64,000 nucleotides of DNA from Vallitalea pronyensis (GTDB lineage Bacteria > Bacillota > Clostridia > Lachnospirales > Vallitaleaceae): NCBI RefSeq assembly GCF_018141445.1, contig NZ_CP058649.1, forward strand, positions 4,421,001 to 4,485,000, read 5' to 3'. Below are positions 1-15,200 of this stretch, one piece after another (within the stretch, counting starts at the first letter, position 1; each line of letters opens with the position of its first letter). The notes below the pieces were generated by a model, which saw nothing but the letters and a program-made list of their open reading frames with translations, made no database searches and was not told where the DNA came from. The position numbers and the translations under genes were made by a program.

Positions 1-83
1 TGATCGATCCAAATATCGCTTTGATAAGATGTCAGTGGATATTCATTTAATCCATTTTTAGTATTATGTCTACTTAAAAACAT
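1..83 (-). CDS. NRPS condensation-domain start (partial, runs off left edge)
   Basis: Only the first 27 codons are inside the window. The ATG at 81-83 has an excellent AGGAGGT ribosome binding site at 91-97 with seven bases between. The visible protein begins MFLSR, then reaches NEYPLTSYQ and DIWID, which is the opening C1 motif of an NRPS condensation domain. Of 27 residues 21 match the start of the starter synthetase at 16314-20864. Because the preceding synthetase ends in a thioesterase and is followed by a hairpin terminator, this gene most likely begins a separate but paralogous assembly line rather than continuing the same peptide. The remaining domains cannot be seen. Confidence 0.85.
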   Translation of the reverse strand, partial: MFLSRHNTKNGLNEYPLTSYQSDIWID

Positions 84-99
84 ATATTGTACCTCCTAT

Positions 100-170
100 T
101 TAATTACTATTCATTTAGTATAACTTAAGGTTTTTATGTTTAATAAATAAAAAAGCATTTGGACACGAAG
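100..170 (-). promoter_or_regulatory. possible promoter of the edge NRPS gene
   Basis: On the minus strand a TATACT hexamer lies about 25 bases upstream of the ribosome binding site of the partial NRPS gene. The matching -35 region is AT-rich and weak. A separate promoter would be expected because a terminator hairpin lies just upstream, but this assignment is tentative. Confidence 0.3.
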
Positions 171-199
171 GTTGGACATAGTCGTTTGAATCCATAGGT

Positions 200-246
200 A
201 AAACCGAGTAACATTTCCCTTTATTGTAGGAATCTTACTCGGTTTT
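200..246 (-). terminator. hairpin terminator after the NRPS operon
   Basis: A perfect 12-bp stem, AAAACCGAGTAA (200-211) pairing with TTACTCGGTTTT (235-246), encloses a 23-base loop. It lies 50-100 bases beyond the thioesterase stop codon. The stem ends in a short T run in both directions, so it can terminate the minus-strand operon. It separates the first assembly line from the next NRPS gene. Confidence 0.75.
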
Positions 247-298
247 TTGAATACCTTATATTTTTCTTTAGAGGGGATATGACTACCGATTCATAAGC

Positions 299-3200
299 TT
301 ACAATCTACTTATTTCATCTAATATCTCTCTTACGAGCTTACCATTCTGCTTTACATATGACGGATCAGAAAGCATATGTTCATGATTTCCTATGCCTTC
401 AACAACTTGGACAACACCTGTTGTTACCTTTTCCCAGTATCTTTCAGGATCTTCTACGATACTTTCATTTGATTTTAGCATATAGATATTGGCATGTATT
501 GTTCCTTCATTGGTCATGGTTTGAAAATATGCCATGTATTTTTGTGTTTGATCCATTGCCTTTGATACAAAGAAATCCATGGTGGCAGCTGCTTCTTCAT
601 GCCCTTCATCACCTTGTATAACATTTAAGAAGGCTTGTTCTAGTTTTTCCTTTTTGAAAGCTGTTATTTCTTCCTTTGCATCAACCTGATGCCTTCTATA
701 GGCATCTATCATAAGTATGTCTGAAACCTTTTTATGCCTCTTTTCTAGTTCCTTTGCTACTTCAAAGGCCACATTTCCCCCTGCTGAATAGCCCATTAGG
801 ACATAGGATTCTTCGTCAGATATGCTCATGATGAAGTCCGCGTATTGCTTAATCTTGTCTTCATCCTCAATATAGTCAAAACTATATAATGAATGGGAAT
901 CCACATGTTTTGCAAGATGTTTAAAGGCAATAGCGCTTCCAATAATAGGCGGAAATGCAAATACATGTTTTTTTCTTTTTTCATTTAATAAAATACAGTT
1001 GTTGTCATTTTTTAAGATAGCATCTCGCTCTAAATGCGTTATGAGCTTACCAATCGCCTTGATTGTGGGAGTTTTAAATATCTCCATGAGTGGTATGTCT
1101 ACCTTAAAGTGTCGATAGATCCTTGAAATAATCGCTCCTGCCTTTAGCGAGTGTCCCCCAAGTTCGAAGAAGTTATCGTTTATGCCTACTTTATCTACCT
1201 TAAGGACTTCCTCCCATATCTTTACAAGTCTTGCTTCTACTTCATTGGTGGGCTCAGTATACGCAGCTCCTGTGTGTATACTGCCATCTGGTTCTGGTAA
1301 AGCTTTCCTGTCTATCTTACCATTTGGGGTAAGGGGCATTTCTTCCAGCTCCACATAGCATGACGGTATCATATAATCCAGCAGTTCCTTGGATAGGTGT
1401 TTCCTTATTTCTTGTATCTTTAGCTCACCCTTTGGTACGATATAACCGCATAAGTACTTATTACTGCTTTCATCTTCCTTCGCCACTACCGCTGCTTCTT
1501 TTATTTCTTTATGTTTCAAAAGCTGAGCTTCAATCTCCCCTAGCTCTATTCTATATCCTCTTATTTTTACCTGTTCATCCACTCTGCCTAGAAATTCTAT
1601 ATTGCCATTAGGCAGCCATCTTGCCAGGTCCCCTGTTTTATACATTCTTTCTCCTGGTATGAATGGGTTGTCTACAAACTTCTCCTTTGTTAGCTCTGGT
1701 CTGTTTAGGTATCCCCTTGCTACACCTTCTCCACTTATACACAGTTCTCCTGGCACGCCTATTGGCAGCGCTTTATGCTCTTTATTTAATATGTATACTT
1801 TTGTATTGCCTATGGGCTTACCAATGGTTAATTGGGATAATCCCTCATGAACATCAGTATCCCTTATCAATAATTGAATGGCTGTAACGGTTGTTTCCGT
1901 TGGTCCATACGCATTATAAAAGTCAACTGTTTTATACCATTTTTTTGCTAAATCTATGGAACATATATCGCCACCTGAAACTACCCGTTTTAAGTTAGAG
2001 CTTTTATGGGTTATCATCTTATCCAAAAAGACAGGCACAGAATCTATATGGGTTACGTTGTGATCGGCTATATATGCCTCAAATTTATGGGGATCTAAAA
2101 TCTTTTCCTTATCAATTAACACTAACGATGCGCCACTAAATAACGTCATAAATGTTTGCTCTACGGAAGGGTCCGAACAGATAGATGAGAATTGTAGTAT
2201 GTTATCCTGTTCATCTATCTTGAATGCTTCCTTTTGAGAAGTTGTAAGGTTGATAACACTTCTATGTTCTATCATAACACCCTTTGGTTTACCTGTCGAG
2301 CCTGATGTATAGATGATATAAGCTAAATCTCCTGGGTTATTCACTGTTTTTATATTACTTACTTCTTCAGTATATATGCTTTCATCTCGTACATCTATTA
2401 TTTCGCCTTCAAATTTTATGTTATGGATATAGTTACTTTGTGATAGTAATGTTTCTGCATGACTATCTTTCATCATATAGCTTATTCTTTCCATAGGATA
2501 TTCTGGATCGATTGGCAGATATGCGCCTCCTGCCTTTAGAATACCCATGATACCTACTATCATGTCTATTGAGCGCTCCACCATGATGCCTACTATACCA
2601 TCAGGCTTTACACCTTTCTTTCTTAGTATCCTTGCTAACTGATTTGCCCTTTGATTTAACTCCATATAGGTCAGCTGCTTATCTTCAAAGACGACCGCTA
2701 TATTATCAGGGGTCCTTTCGACCTGCTTCTCAAAGAGCTCTTGTATGGTCTTATCCCTTGGGTACTCTGCATATGTATCATTGAAAGTATCTACTAATTT
2801 TTCTTTTTCCTCTTTGCTTAAAATATTGATATCTGTTAATGCAATCTCATGATTTTCTACAATACTCTCCAATGCTGACTTCATATGGGAAGCAATTGCT
2901 TGTATATGCCTGTCATCATATGTTAATCCGTTGTAGCTAAGTTCCACTTTTATTGTTTTACCTGGTATGATGGTGATGTTAAAATCATAATTCGTCTGCT
3001 CAAAGACACTTACACTGTCAAAGTCAACTTCCAGCAACACTTTTTCTCTGTTTTCTTCCTGCATTTGATCCATGGGGTAGTTCTCAAATACCATCAGGTG
3101 ATCAATGAGCTCACTTTTTAGGTGAGACGTTGATTGTACCTGTGCAAGAGGAATATAGGCATACTTTTCAGAAGCTATGGCACTTTCCTGTACTTTTTGG

Positions 3201-6200
3201 GTAAGGGCCTTAAATGTCATATCACCCTCAGCTTTTATCCTTATAGGAATTGCATTGATAAAAATGCCAATCATCTCTTCTATTCCCTCTATTTCAGCAG
3301 GTCTTGATGATACTATATTTCCAAATACCACATCATCTGTGTTGTTATATTGTTGCAGTAGGATACCCCATATACTTTGCATGACTGTATTTAATGTCAC
3401 CTTACTCGCTTTCGCAAGGTCTGACAGCTTCTTCGTGATATCTTCTTCTATGATGTACTCCAGTGTACGATGATTGTAATTACCCTTTGCATCCCTTTCC
3501 TTTCTAAATGGGATAACGGCCTTATCTTCGTAGGCCTCAAGATACGTCGTCCAATAGGCTTCCCCTTCTTCTTTGTCTTGGCCTTCTAACCATTTTATAT
3601 AGTCTATAAATGGTGTTGCCTGATGATGCTCTAAGGGCATATTTTTGCACAGCTTATGGTAGTTTTCAAAGCATTCACTGAATATAATGGGCATACACCA
3701 CCCATCCATGATGATATGATGAAAGCTCCATATCAACCTGTATGTCTCTACATCTTTCTTTATGATGGATAGTCTAAGAAGATGATCCTTTGTCAGGTCA
3801 AATCCCCTTTCCCTATCGGTTCTCTCAAAGGCTTCAATGCGGTCTTCCTTTTCTTCCATGTTGCTGTAGTCTTCATAGCTCACCTTTAGTTTTCTTTCCT
3901 TGAGTACAACTTGTCTTGGTTCCTCAACCTCCTTATAGACGATTCCTGTTCTGAGTATGTCATATTTTTCAATAAGGGCATTGATGCTTTTCTCCAGAAG
4001 TTTCGCTTCCATATGTCCCTTTACATCAAATGCCATCTGCTCTGTATAGGCAAAGGAATCTTTATCCGCTAAAGCATGGAACAGCATGCCCTCCTGCATC
4101 GGTGTCAGCCTGTATATTTTTTCTATAGACCTTCCATAGTTCCTTCTTATTCCCTCAAGTTCTTCAAGACTAAGACTTGTATCCCCATAATCCCATGGTG
4201 TATGTTCGGTGCTATCCTTTGATACACAGTGCTCAATCACGTCTATCAGGCTCTTTTTATAAAGCTCTGCAAGCTTCTTAATGGTTTCTTCTTTATATTC
4301 ACTACGGCTATAGGCAAAGCTCATCTGAAGCTTATCCTTCATGACTAATCCATTTATATTCAGCTTATAGCATGCCTCTGAGTCTTCATGATGGGTTTCT
4401 CCCGCAGAAATATCTGACATACTGAAGACCTCATTGTCTATATCTCTGCCAAATTGTCCAAGATAGTTAAAGCTTATTTCCGCCTGCTTTTCAAACCCCA
4501 TGTCTAAGATGGTTTCCCTTGGTGAAAGGTATTTGAGGATATCGTGTCCTACTCCCTTGTTGGGTATTCGCCTCATGCTCTCCTTCACTGTTTTGACCAT
4601 CCCTGCTATATCCCCTAAACTACACCCTTCCAATAGGATGGGATAACAGGAGGTAAACCAGCCTACGGTCCTTGATAGATCCGTATTGTCCACGATACTT
4701 TCCCTGCCGTGTCCCTCCATATTGACCATGACTTTTTTGTTGCCACACCATTCATTTATGGCCATACCAAGACTTGCCACTAGCAGGTCGTTTATTTCTG
4801 TATTGTAGCCACTGTTTGCACGCTTTAACAAGTTCTCTGTCTCTTCCTTGGCGAGCTGAATGCTTACGGTATGCACTTCTTCCACTTTCCTAATCTTTAC
4901 TTCATTATCGACTGGAATTGCTTCTACTTCCTGTTCATATAGGGCTTTCCAGTAGGCCTTTTCTTTTAACAGCTTCCTTTCTCCTGCATAGTTTCCTAGC
5001 TTCTTAGACCAATCTTTAAAGGATGCTGTCTTCTCTGGAAGCGCCACTTTTTGTCCCTTTAAGATTTGTTGATAGGCTGCTGCAAAGTCTTCAAATAGGA
5101 TTCTCCAGGATATCCCATCCACTACCAAATGATGGATAGCTATCAGGAGATGCTCTCCCTCTATAGTCTTAAATAAGCCAAGTTTAACTAAGGGGCCACT
5201 GCCTATATCCATGCTCCCTTGTATGTTACTTGCTACCTCTTCTATCTTCTTTTTATAATCACTCTTTTTTTCATAATCATGACTTCTAAGGTCCACTGTT
5301 TCAAGAGTATAGAGCTTACCCTCTTCGGCTCCTCTGTTATACTGCATGACTTCATGCTCCTCTACATGGTAGTGCATCCTCAGTGCGTCGTGGTGATTCA
5401 CTAGTTTATCAAATACTTGTAAGAGTCTCTCCTCACCAAAGCCCTCTTTTCGATAGAGCATGACTGCTTGATTCCAATGGTTCATGCCTGTAAAGCTTTT
5501 CTCAAAAAACCATCGCTGTATGGGTGTTAGACTCACTTTACCCTCTACTACGCCTTGATAGGCTTCATTCTTCCCAAGCACTTTAACGGATACTGACATA
5601 TCTTCTATGGTCGGTTTGCTCATCATATCCTTTATTTCCAGCTTCATGCCGCTTTTGCTAAGCCTTGACGAGATCTGTATTGCCTTGATGGAATCCCCGC
5701 CTACCTCAAAGAAGTTATCCTTTATGCCTACTTTTTCAAGTCCAAGTACTTCTTGCCATATGTCTGCCAGTCTTTCCTCTGTTTTATTTCTTGGAGCCAC
5801 ATAGGCTGCACCTGTATTGCTATTGTCATCTGGCTCGGGTAGTGCCTTTCGATCTATCTTTCCGTTGGCTGTAAGGGGCATCTTTTCAAGTTCTACGTAG
5901 GTTGACGGAATCATATAGCCTGGCAGCTCTTTTGTCAGGTGCTCCTTTAGCTCCTGTACTTTCCATTCATTTTCTACGACGATATAACCACACAGATACT
6001 TATTACTGCTTTCATCTTCTTTTGCTACAATCACTGCTTCCTTTATTTTGTTATGCTGTATAAGCTGAGCTTCTATCTCCCCTAGCTCTATTCGATAGCC
6101 CCTAATTTTTACTTGGTGGTCTATTCTGCCTAAGAATTCTATGTTGCCATCAGGCAGCCATCTTGCCAAATCGCCTGTTTTATATAGTCTGTCTCCTGTT

Positions 6201-9200
6201 ATCCATGGACTGTCTACAAATTTCTCCTTGGTTAGCGCTGGTCTATGTAAGTATCCTCTTGCTAGTCCTTCTCCCCCTATACAAAGTTCTCCTGGAATGC
6301 CTATTGGCTGAAGCTCTTCTTGTTTGTTTAGGATATATATCCTAGTATTATCAATGGGCTTTCCTATTGGAATATTATGGACATATTCTGTCATCCTATA
6401 GCTTGTACTAACGACGGTATTTTCCGTAGGGCCATAATTGTTGTAGACTTGATAAGGACCTTCCTTATAGTCCTTTAGCTTGTCTCCCCCTGTCAGCAGT
6501 ATTCTTAAGGATTTATTGTCTATTTCTTTAAAGCCTTCATACATCTGAGTAGGTAAGAATCCTATACTGATATGATTTTCCTCAAAGAAATCATTCAACG
6601 TATAAATGTCTAACCTGGTTTCCTTATCAATTATGTATAACGATGCGCCTTTCACTAAATATGGGAATATCTCCCATACGGAAGCATCAAAACCAAATCC
6701 TGCATACTTTGATGCCCTATCTGATTCTGTTACTGCATAATAGGTATTATGCCAGTGACATAAATTACTTAGTGCCTTATGCTCGATCATGACCCCTTTT
6801 GGCTTGCCTGTTGAGCCTGATGTATAGATAATATAGGCTAAGCTTTCTGAGTGATTGACCTTGACTAAGTTTGACGCGTCTCCTTTGTATAAGCTCTTAT
6901 CATAGATATCTATTATATGACAGTCTGTCTCTATCCCTTTTGCACAATCTCTTCCTGTCAGAAGCAGTTTTACACCGCTGTCCTTTATCATGTATTGGAT
7001 TCTACTGATAGGATAGTCCGGGTCTATTGGCAAATATGCGCCTCCTGCCTTTAGAATACCCATGATACCGATAATCATCTCGACTGAGGGTTCTACCATG
7101 ATACCTACTAAGCTTTCAGCCTCTACACCTTTTTCCCTCAGCATCCTTGCCAGGTGATTTGCTCTTTCGTTTAAACTATTATATGTAAGTTTCTCACTGC
7201 CATAGACGACGGCTATATTATCAGGTGTTATTTCTACCTGCTCTTCAAACAGCTCTGGTATGGTTTTATCCTTTGGATAATCTACTTTTGTATCATTAAA
7301 TGTATTTATTAGTTTTTCCTTTTCTTCTTTGCTTAGAATAACAATATCTGTTAATGGCATCTCAGGATTTTCTACAATACTCTCCAATGCTGACTTCATA
7401 TGGGAAGCGATTGCTTGTATATGTCTGTCATCATAGGTTAATCCATTGTAGCCAAATACTATTGTTATTGCTTTACCTGGCATAATGGTGACGCTAAAAT
7501 CATAATTCGTCTGCTCAAAGACACTTACACTTTCAAAGTCAACTTCCAACAACCCTTTTTCTCTGTTTTCTTCCTGCATTTGGTCCATGGGATAGTTCTC
7601 AAATACCACGAGATGATCAATGAGCTCACTTTTTAGGTGAGACGTTGATTGTACCTGTGCAAGAGGAATATAGGCATACTTTTCAGAAGCTATGGCGCTT
7701 TCCTGTACTTTTTTGGTAAGGGCCTTAAATGTCATATCACCCTCAGCTTTTATCCTTACAGGAATTGCATTGATAAAAATACCGATCATCTCTTCTATTC
7801 CCTCTATTCCAGCCGGTCTTGATGATACTATATTTCCAAATACCACATCATCTGTGTTGTTATATTGTTGCAGCAGGATACCCCATATACTCTGCATGAC
7901 CGTATTTAATGTTACCTTACTCTCTTTAGCAAGGTCTGACAGCTTCTTAGTGATATCTTCTTCTATGACATACTCCAGTGTATGATGATGGTAATCCCCC
8001 TTTGCATCCCTTTCCTTTCTAAATGGGATAACGGCCTTATCTTCGTAGGCCTCAAGATACTTCGTCCAATAGGCTTCTCCTTCTTCTTTGTCCTGGTCTT
8101 CTAACCATTTTATATAGTCTATAAATGGTGTTGCCTGATGATGCTCTAGGGGCATGTTTTTGCACAGCTTATGGTAGTTTTCAAAGCATTCACTGAATAT
8201 AATGGGCATACACCATCCATCCATGATGATGTGGTGAAAGCTCCATATCAACCGGTATGTCTCAGCCTCTTTCTTTATGATGGACAGTCTAAGTAGGTGG
8301 TCCTTTGTCAGGTTAAATCCCCTTTCCCTATCGGTTCTCTCAAATACTTCAATGGACTTTTCTTTTTCTTCCATGTTGCTATAGTCTTCATAGCTCACCT
8401 TTAGTTTTCTTTCCTTGAGTACAACTTGCCTTGGTTCCTCAACCTCCTTATAGACGATTCCTGTTCTAAGTATGTCATATTTTTCGATAAGGGCATTGAT
8501 GCTTTTCTCTAAAAGTTTCACTTCCATATGTCCCTTTACATCAAATGCCATCTGCTCTGTATAGGCAAAGGAATCTTTATCCGCTAAAGCATGGAACAGC
8601 ATGCCCTCCTGCATCGGTGTCAGCCTGTATATTTTTTCTATAGGCCTTCCATAGTTCCTTCTTATTCCCTCAAGTTCTTCAAGACTAAGACTTGTATCCC
8701 CATAATCCCATGGTGTATGTTCTGTGCTATCCTTTGATACACAGTGCTCAATCACGTCTATCAGGCTCTTTTTATAAAGCTCTGCAAGCTTCTTAATGGT
8801 TTCTTCTTTATATTCACTACGGCTATAGGCAAAGCTCATCTGAAGCTTATCCTTCATGACTAATCCATTTATATTCAGCTTATAGCATGCCTCTGAGTCT
8901 TCATGATTGGTTTCTCCCACAGAAATATCTGACATACTGAAGACCTCATTGTCTATGTCCCTGCCAAATTGTCCAAGATAGTTAAAGCTTATTTCCGCCT
9001 GCTTTTCAAACCCCATGTCTAAGATGGTTTCCCTTGGTGAAAGGTATTTGAGGATATCGTGTCCTACGCCCTTGTTGGGTATTCGCCTCATGCTCTCCTT
9101 CACTGTTTTGACCGTCTGAGGAATATCCCCTACGCTGCACCCTTCCAGTAGGATGGGATAACAGGATGTAAACCAGCCTACGGTCCTTGATAGATCCGTA

Positions 9201-12200
9201 TTGTCGACGATACTTTCCCTGCCATGTCCCTCCATATTGACCATGACTTTTTTGTTGCCACACCATTCATTTATGGCCATACCAAGACTTGCCACTAACA
9301 GGTCATTTATTTCCGTGTTGTAGCCACTGTTAGCACGCTTTAACAGCTTCTCTGTCTCTTCCTTGGAGAGCTGAATACTTACAGTATACACCTCTTTTGT
9401 CTTCCTAATCTTTACTGCATTATCGACTGGAATTGCTTCTACTTCCTGTTCATATAGGGCTTTCCAGTATGCCTTTTCCTTTAACAGCTTTCTTTCCCCT
9501 GCATAGTTTTCTAGCTTCTTAGACCAATCTTTAAAGGATGCTGTCTTCTCTGGAAGTGCTAGTTCTTCTCCTCTTATGATTTGTTGATACGCTGCTGCAA
9601 AGTCTTCAAATAGGATTCTCCAGGATATTCCATCCACCACTAAATGATGAATGGCTATCAGTAGATGCTCTCCTTCTATGGTTTTAAATAAGCCAAGCTT
9701 AACTAAGGGGCCACTGCCTATATCCATGCTCCCTTGTATTTTACTTGCTGCCTCTTCTATCTTCTTTTCATAATCAACACAGTTGCTAAAATCCATGGTT
9801 TCAAGGGTATAGAGCTTACCTTCCTGGGCTCCTCTGTTATATTGTATAACTTCATGATTCTCTATATTGTATCGCATCCTTAGTGCATCGTGGTGCTTTA
9901 CGATGTGATTAAATACTTGTAAAAGTCGTTCCTCACCAAATCCCTCTTTTCGATAGAGCATAACTGCTTGATTCCAATGATTCATGCCCGTCAAGCTTTT
10001 CTCAAAAAACCATCGCTGTATGGGTGTTAGACTCACTTCACCTTCTACCACGCCTTGATAGGCTTCATTCTTAGCATGCACTTTAACGGATCCTGACATG
10101 TCTTCTATGGTCGGTTTACTCATCATATCCTTTATTTCCAGCTTCATGCCACTTTTGCTAAGCCTTGAGGCTATCTGTATTGCCTTAATGGAATCTCCGC
10201 CTACCTCAAAGAAGTTATCCTTTATGCCTACTTTTTCAAGACCAAGTACTTCCTGCCATATGTCTGCCAGTCTTTCCTCTGTTTTATTTCTTGGAGCCAC
10301 ATAAGCTGCACCTGTATTGCTATTGCCATCTGGCTCTGGTAGTGCCTTTCGATCTATCTTTTTGTTTGCTGTAAGGGGCATCTTTTCAAGCATGATGTAG
10401 ATTGACGGTACCATATAGTCCGGCAGTTCCTTTGCTAGGTGTTTCCTTATTTCTTGCACCTTTAGCTCACGCTTCGTTACGATATAGCCGCACAGGTACT
10501 TATTGCTGCTTTCATCTTCCTTTGCCACTACCAATGCTTCCTTTATCGCTTTATGCTTTAGCAGTTGAGCTTCTATCTCGCCTAGCTCTATTCTATATCC
10601 CCTTATTTTAACCTGATGGTCTATTCTCCCTATAAATTCTACATTTCCATCTGGTAGCCATTTGGCCAAATCTCCTGTTGTATACATTTTTTCTTCAGGC
10701 TTATAGGGATTTTTAATAAATTTCTTCAATGTCAGTTCTTTATTATTAACATATCCCCTTGCTAATCCATCTCCAGATATACACAGTTCTCCTACAGTAC
10801 CTACTGGATTTATTTTATAATCCTTTGACAATATATATATTTCTGTGTTTGAAATTGGCTTCCCTATTGGTATTGTATCCCTATTGTCATCAATCTCATT
10901 AATAAAATAATAACTACTAAATACTGTACTTTCTGTTGGTCCATATACATGTATGATTCTATCTTGCCCCATAAATGCCAGTGCCTTTTTAGCATGAGAA
11001 ACGGATATCCTCTCACCACCAAATAGAACCTTTCTTATGTTTTTGAAGCATTCAATATTGTTATCAATTAATGTATTAAATAATGCTGTTGTAATAAAAA
11101 ATACACTTACGCCTTTTTCGATGATTGTATGACCAAGTTCATTTATATTGAGCACCTTTTCTTTATGGATTAATATAAGCTTTGCTCCATTTAGCAATGC
11201 TCCAAAAATGTCAAAGACTGATCCATCAAATGCATAATTTGACAATTGTAATAAGGTGTCCTCTGGCAAAATATTAATGTAATTTGTATTCTTTACAACT
11301 CGATTGACATTATAATGAATGGTTTCATTTCCCTTTGGTTTCCCTGTTGAGCCTGATGTATAGATGATATAAGCTAAATCCTCTGGGTTATTGATCGTTT
11401 CCAGATTGGATTTTTCTACACCATATATATCTACATCTTTTATATTTATAATGGTTAAATCTATTTCACTTTGAATCTTCTCTTCACTAGCTGTTAAGAC
11501 AATGCTTGTTCCACTATCTTCTAACATATAACTTATTCTTTCCCCAGGATAACCAGGGTCTATTGGCAAATATGCGCCTCCTGCTTTTAGAATGCCCATG
11601 ATGCCTACCATCATTTCTATTGAGCGCTCCACCATGATACCTACTATACAATCAGGCTTTACGCCTTTCTTTCTTAGTATCCTTGCTAGCTGATTTGCCC
11701 TTTGATTTAGCTCCATATAGGTCAGCTGCTTATCCTCATAGACGACCGCTATATTATCAGGAGTCCTTTCCACCTGCTCTTCAAATAACTCTTGTATGGT
11801 CTTATCCCTTGGATAGTCTACTTTTGTATCATTAAAATCATACAGGACCTGCTCTCTTTCTTGTGGTGACATCATGTCTATTTCTGAAAGCTTTACATCC
11901 ATATTTTCAGCTATTTTTTTTAATATATTCCTATAGTGCTCTGCAAACCTTTCGATTGTTGCCTTTCTAAATAGCCTTGTACTGTATTCAAGATCAAAGT
12001 ATACCTTACCATCTCTTTCCTCTCCACTTAATGTCATGTCAAAGTGTGATATGTTGTTTTCCATAGGGTATGGCTTAAAGCTGAGGTCTTGAATCTCTAT
12101 AGCCATACTTCCTGTATTCTGAAGCACAAACATGGTATCAAATAGTGGGTTTCTACTCATATCTCTTTTTAGGTCAAGTTTCTCCACCAGCTCTTCAAAC

Positions 12201-15200
12201 TGATAATCCTGATTTTCATATGCCTTTAAGGCATTTTCCTTTACTTTTCTAAGAAGTTCTTTAAAGCTCTTGTCTCCCCTTGGCTCATTTCTCATGGCTA
12301 AGGTATTGACAAACATGCCTATGATATGCTCCAGGTCTGCATGAGGTCTTCCCGCTATTGGGGAGCCAACCACCATATCTTCTTGTCCTGTGCATTTATA
12401 GAGCAGTGTATTGTATGCTGCTAGAAGTACCATGTACATGGTTGTCTCTGTTTCTTTTGCTATTGTCTCCAGTTTTCTTGTTAATTTTTGTCCTATTTCA
12501 AAAGCAATTCTATCCCCTTCAAAGCTCTGTACAGATGGTCTAGGATAATCGGTAGGCATGCTAAGCACGGGTACTTCTCCCCTAAATTGATTTATCCAGT
12601 ATTCCTCCTGCTTCTTCATGTCATCTGATTTTAACAGCTTATTTTGCCACGTGGAATAATCTTTATAGTGTACTTTAAGCTCTGGAAACTTCTTTCCTTC
12701 ATAAATCTGTGTAAATTCCCTTATGAGTACGTTAATTGATACCCCATCCGATATAATATGATGCATGTCAAAGAGCATTATATGCTTATTTTTTTGTACT
12801 TTTAATAAGCCCATCCTTAAAAGAGGTGCCTTTGATAGGTCAAATGCCTTTACAAAACCCTTTATTCTCTCATCTATTTCTGTCTCATTTACTTCTTCAT
12901 AATCTATTGTAAATTCAGCTTCACTATGTACCATCTGCACCGGCTCGCCATCTACTACCTCAAAAGAGGTCCGAAGGGATTCATGTCTTCTTATAACTTC
13001 CTTAAATGCTTCTTCCAGCTTGCCTTTATCAAGGCTTCCCTCTATCTCCATTACGCCTGGCATATTATAGCTTGTCTGTGCTCCTTCAAGCTGATTTAAT
13101 ACATATAGCCTTCTTTGTGCCGATGATAGTTCATAATAGGCTTTCTTCTCCACTGGTTCTATTGAGGCATATAGGCTTTCTTCTGTGCTCTTTATAAATA
13201 TGGCTAGCTCTTTTACGGTTGGTTTTTTGAACACTTCCCTGAGTGGTACTTCTACATTAAATACTTTATGGATTTTTGATACAAGGGAAGTGGCCTTTAA
13301 TGAATGCCCGCCTAATTCAAAGAAGTTATCCTTTATGCCTGCTTTTTCAATACCAAGCACATCCTGCCATATCTCTACCAGTCTTTCCTCTGTTTTATTT
13401 TCTGGTGCCACATAGGCTACACCTGTATTCATATCGCCATCTGGCTCAGGTAGTACCTTTCTGTCTATCTTTCCGCTTGCTGTAAGGGGCATCTTATCAA
13501 GCTCTACGTAGCTTGTCGGTATCATATAGTCTGGTAGCTCCTTAGCTAGGTGCTCTCTTAACACCTGTACCTTCAATGCCTCTTCTACTACGATATAGCC
13601 GCACAGGTACTTATTGCCGCTCTCATCTTTCTTTGCCAGCACTACTGCTTCCTTTATTTTTTCATGCTTTATAAGCTGAGCTTCTATCTCTCCCAGTTCT
13701 ATTCTATATCCCCTTATTTTTACCTGATGGTCTATTCTTCCTAAGAATTCTATGTTGCCATCAGGCAGCCATCTTGCCAGGTCTCCTGTTTTATACATTC
13801 TGTCTCCTGGTATGAATGGATTGTCTACAAACTTCTCCTTTGTTAACTCTGGTCTATGTAAGTATCCTCTTGCTACGCCTTCTCCACTTATACACAGTTC
13901 TCCTGGCACGCCTATTGGTAGTGCTTTATGCTCCTTATTTAATATATATACTTTTGTATTCCCTATGGGTTTACCAATGGTTAATTGGGATAGTCCTTTA
14001 TCCATATCCTTTACCAATAATTGAATGGATGTAACGGTTGTTTCTGTAGGACCATACTCATTATAGAAGTCAACGGTTTTATACCACTCATTTGCTAAAT
14101 TTATGGAACATATATCGCCACCTGAAATCACCCTTTTTAAATTGAAACTTCTATGACTTGTCACCTTATCTAAGAAAGCTGGAACTGCATGTATATGTGT
14201 TACCTTCTGCTCATCTATATATGCCTCAAATTTATGGATGTCTAAAATTCTTTCCTTATCAATTAATACGAGAGATGCTCCGCTAAATAACGTGATAAAT
14301 ATTTGCTCTACTGAAGCATCAAAACAAATAGATGAGAATTGTAGTATGTTATCACTTTCATCTATATTGAACACTTTCTTTTGAGAAATGGAAAGGTTGA
14401 TAACGCCTCTATGTTCTATCATGACGCCTTTAGGCTTTCCAGTGGAGCCCGATGTATAGATGATATAGGCTAAGTTTTCTGAGGTATTTACCTTGACTAA
14501 GTTTGAAGCGTCTCCCCTATATAGACTCTTATCATAGACATCTATCTTATGGCAGTCTGTCTCTATCCCTTTCGCAATATCTCTTCCTGTCAGAAGTATG
14601 TTGACACCGCTATCCTTTATCATGTATTGGATTCTACTGTTAGGATAGTCCGGATCTATTGGCAGATATGCGCCTCCTGCCTTTAAAATACCTATTATAC
14701 TTATTATCATCTCTACTGAACGCTCAACCATGATGCCTACTAAGCTTTCAGCCTTTACGCCCTTTTCCCTCAGCATTCTTGCCAGTTGATTTGTTCTTTC
14801 ATTTAGCTCTTTATATGTAAGCTTCTCACTGCCGTATACGACTGCTATGTTATCAGGTGTCCTTTCTACCTGTTCTTCAAAGAGCTCTGGTATGGTCTTA
14901 TCCCTTGGGTACTCTGCATATGTATCATTAAATGTATCTACTAATTTTTCTTTTTCTTCTTTGCTTAAAATATTGATATCTGTTAATGCAATCTCAGGAT
15001 TTTCTACAACACTCTCTAATGCTGACTTCATATGGGAAGCGATTGCTTGTATATTTTCTGCATTGTATTTTAATCCATTGTAGCTGAATACCACTTTTAT
15101 TGTTTTATCTGGTATGATGGTGATGTTAAAATCATAATTCGTCTGCTCAAAGACACTTATACTGTCAAAGTCAACTCCCAGCAACCCTTTTTCCCTGTTT

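Noticed and set aside
9006..9266. 86-codon ORF on the minus strand in a second frame inside the NRPS
   Set aside because: Out-of-frame with the synthetase, composition typical of an overlapping shadow, no initiation signal.
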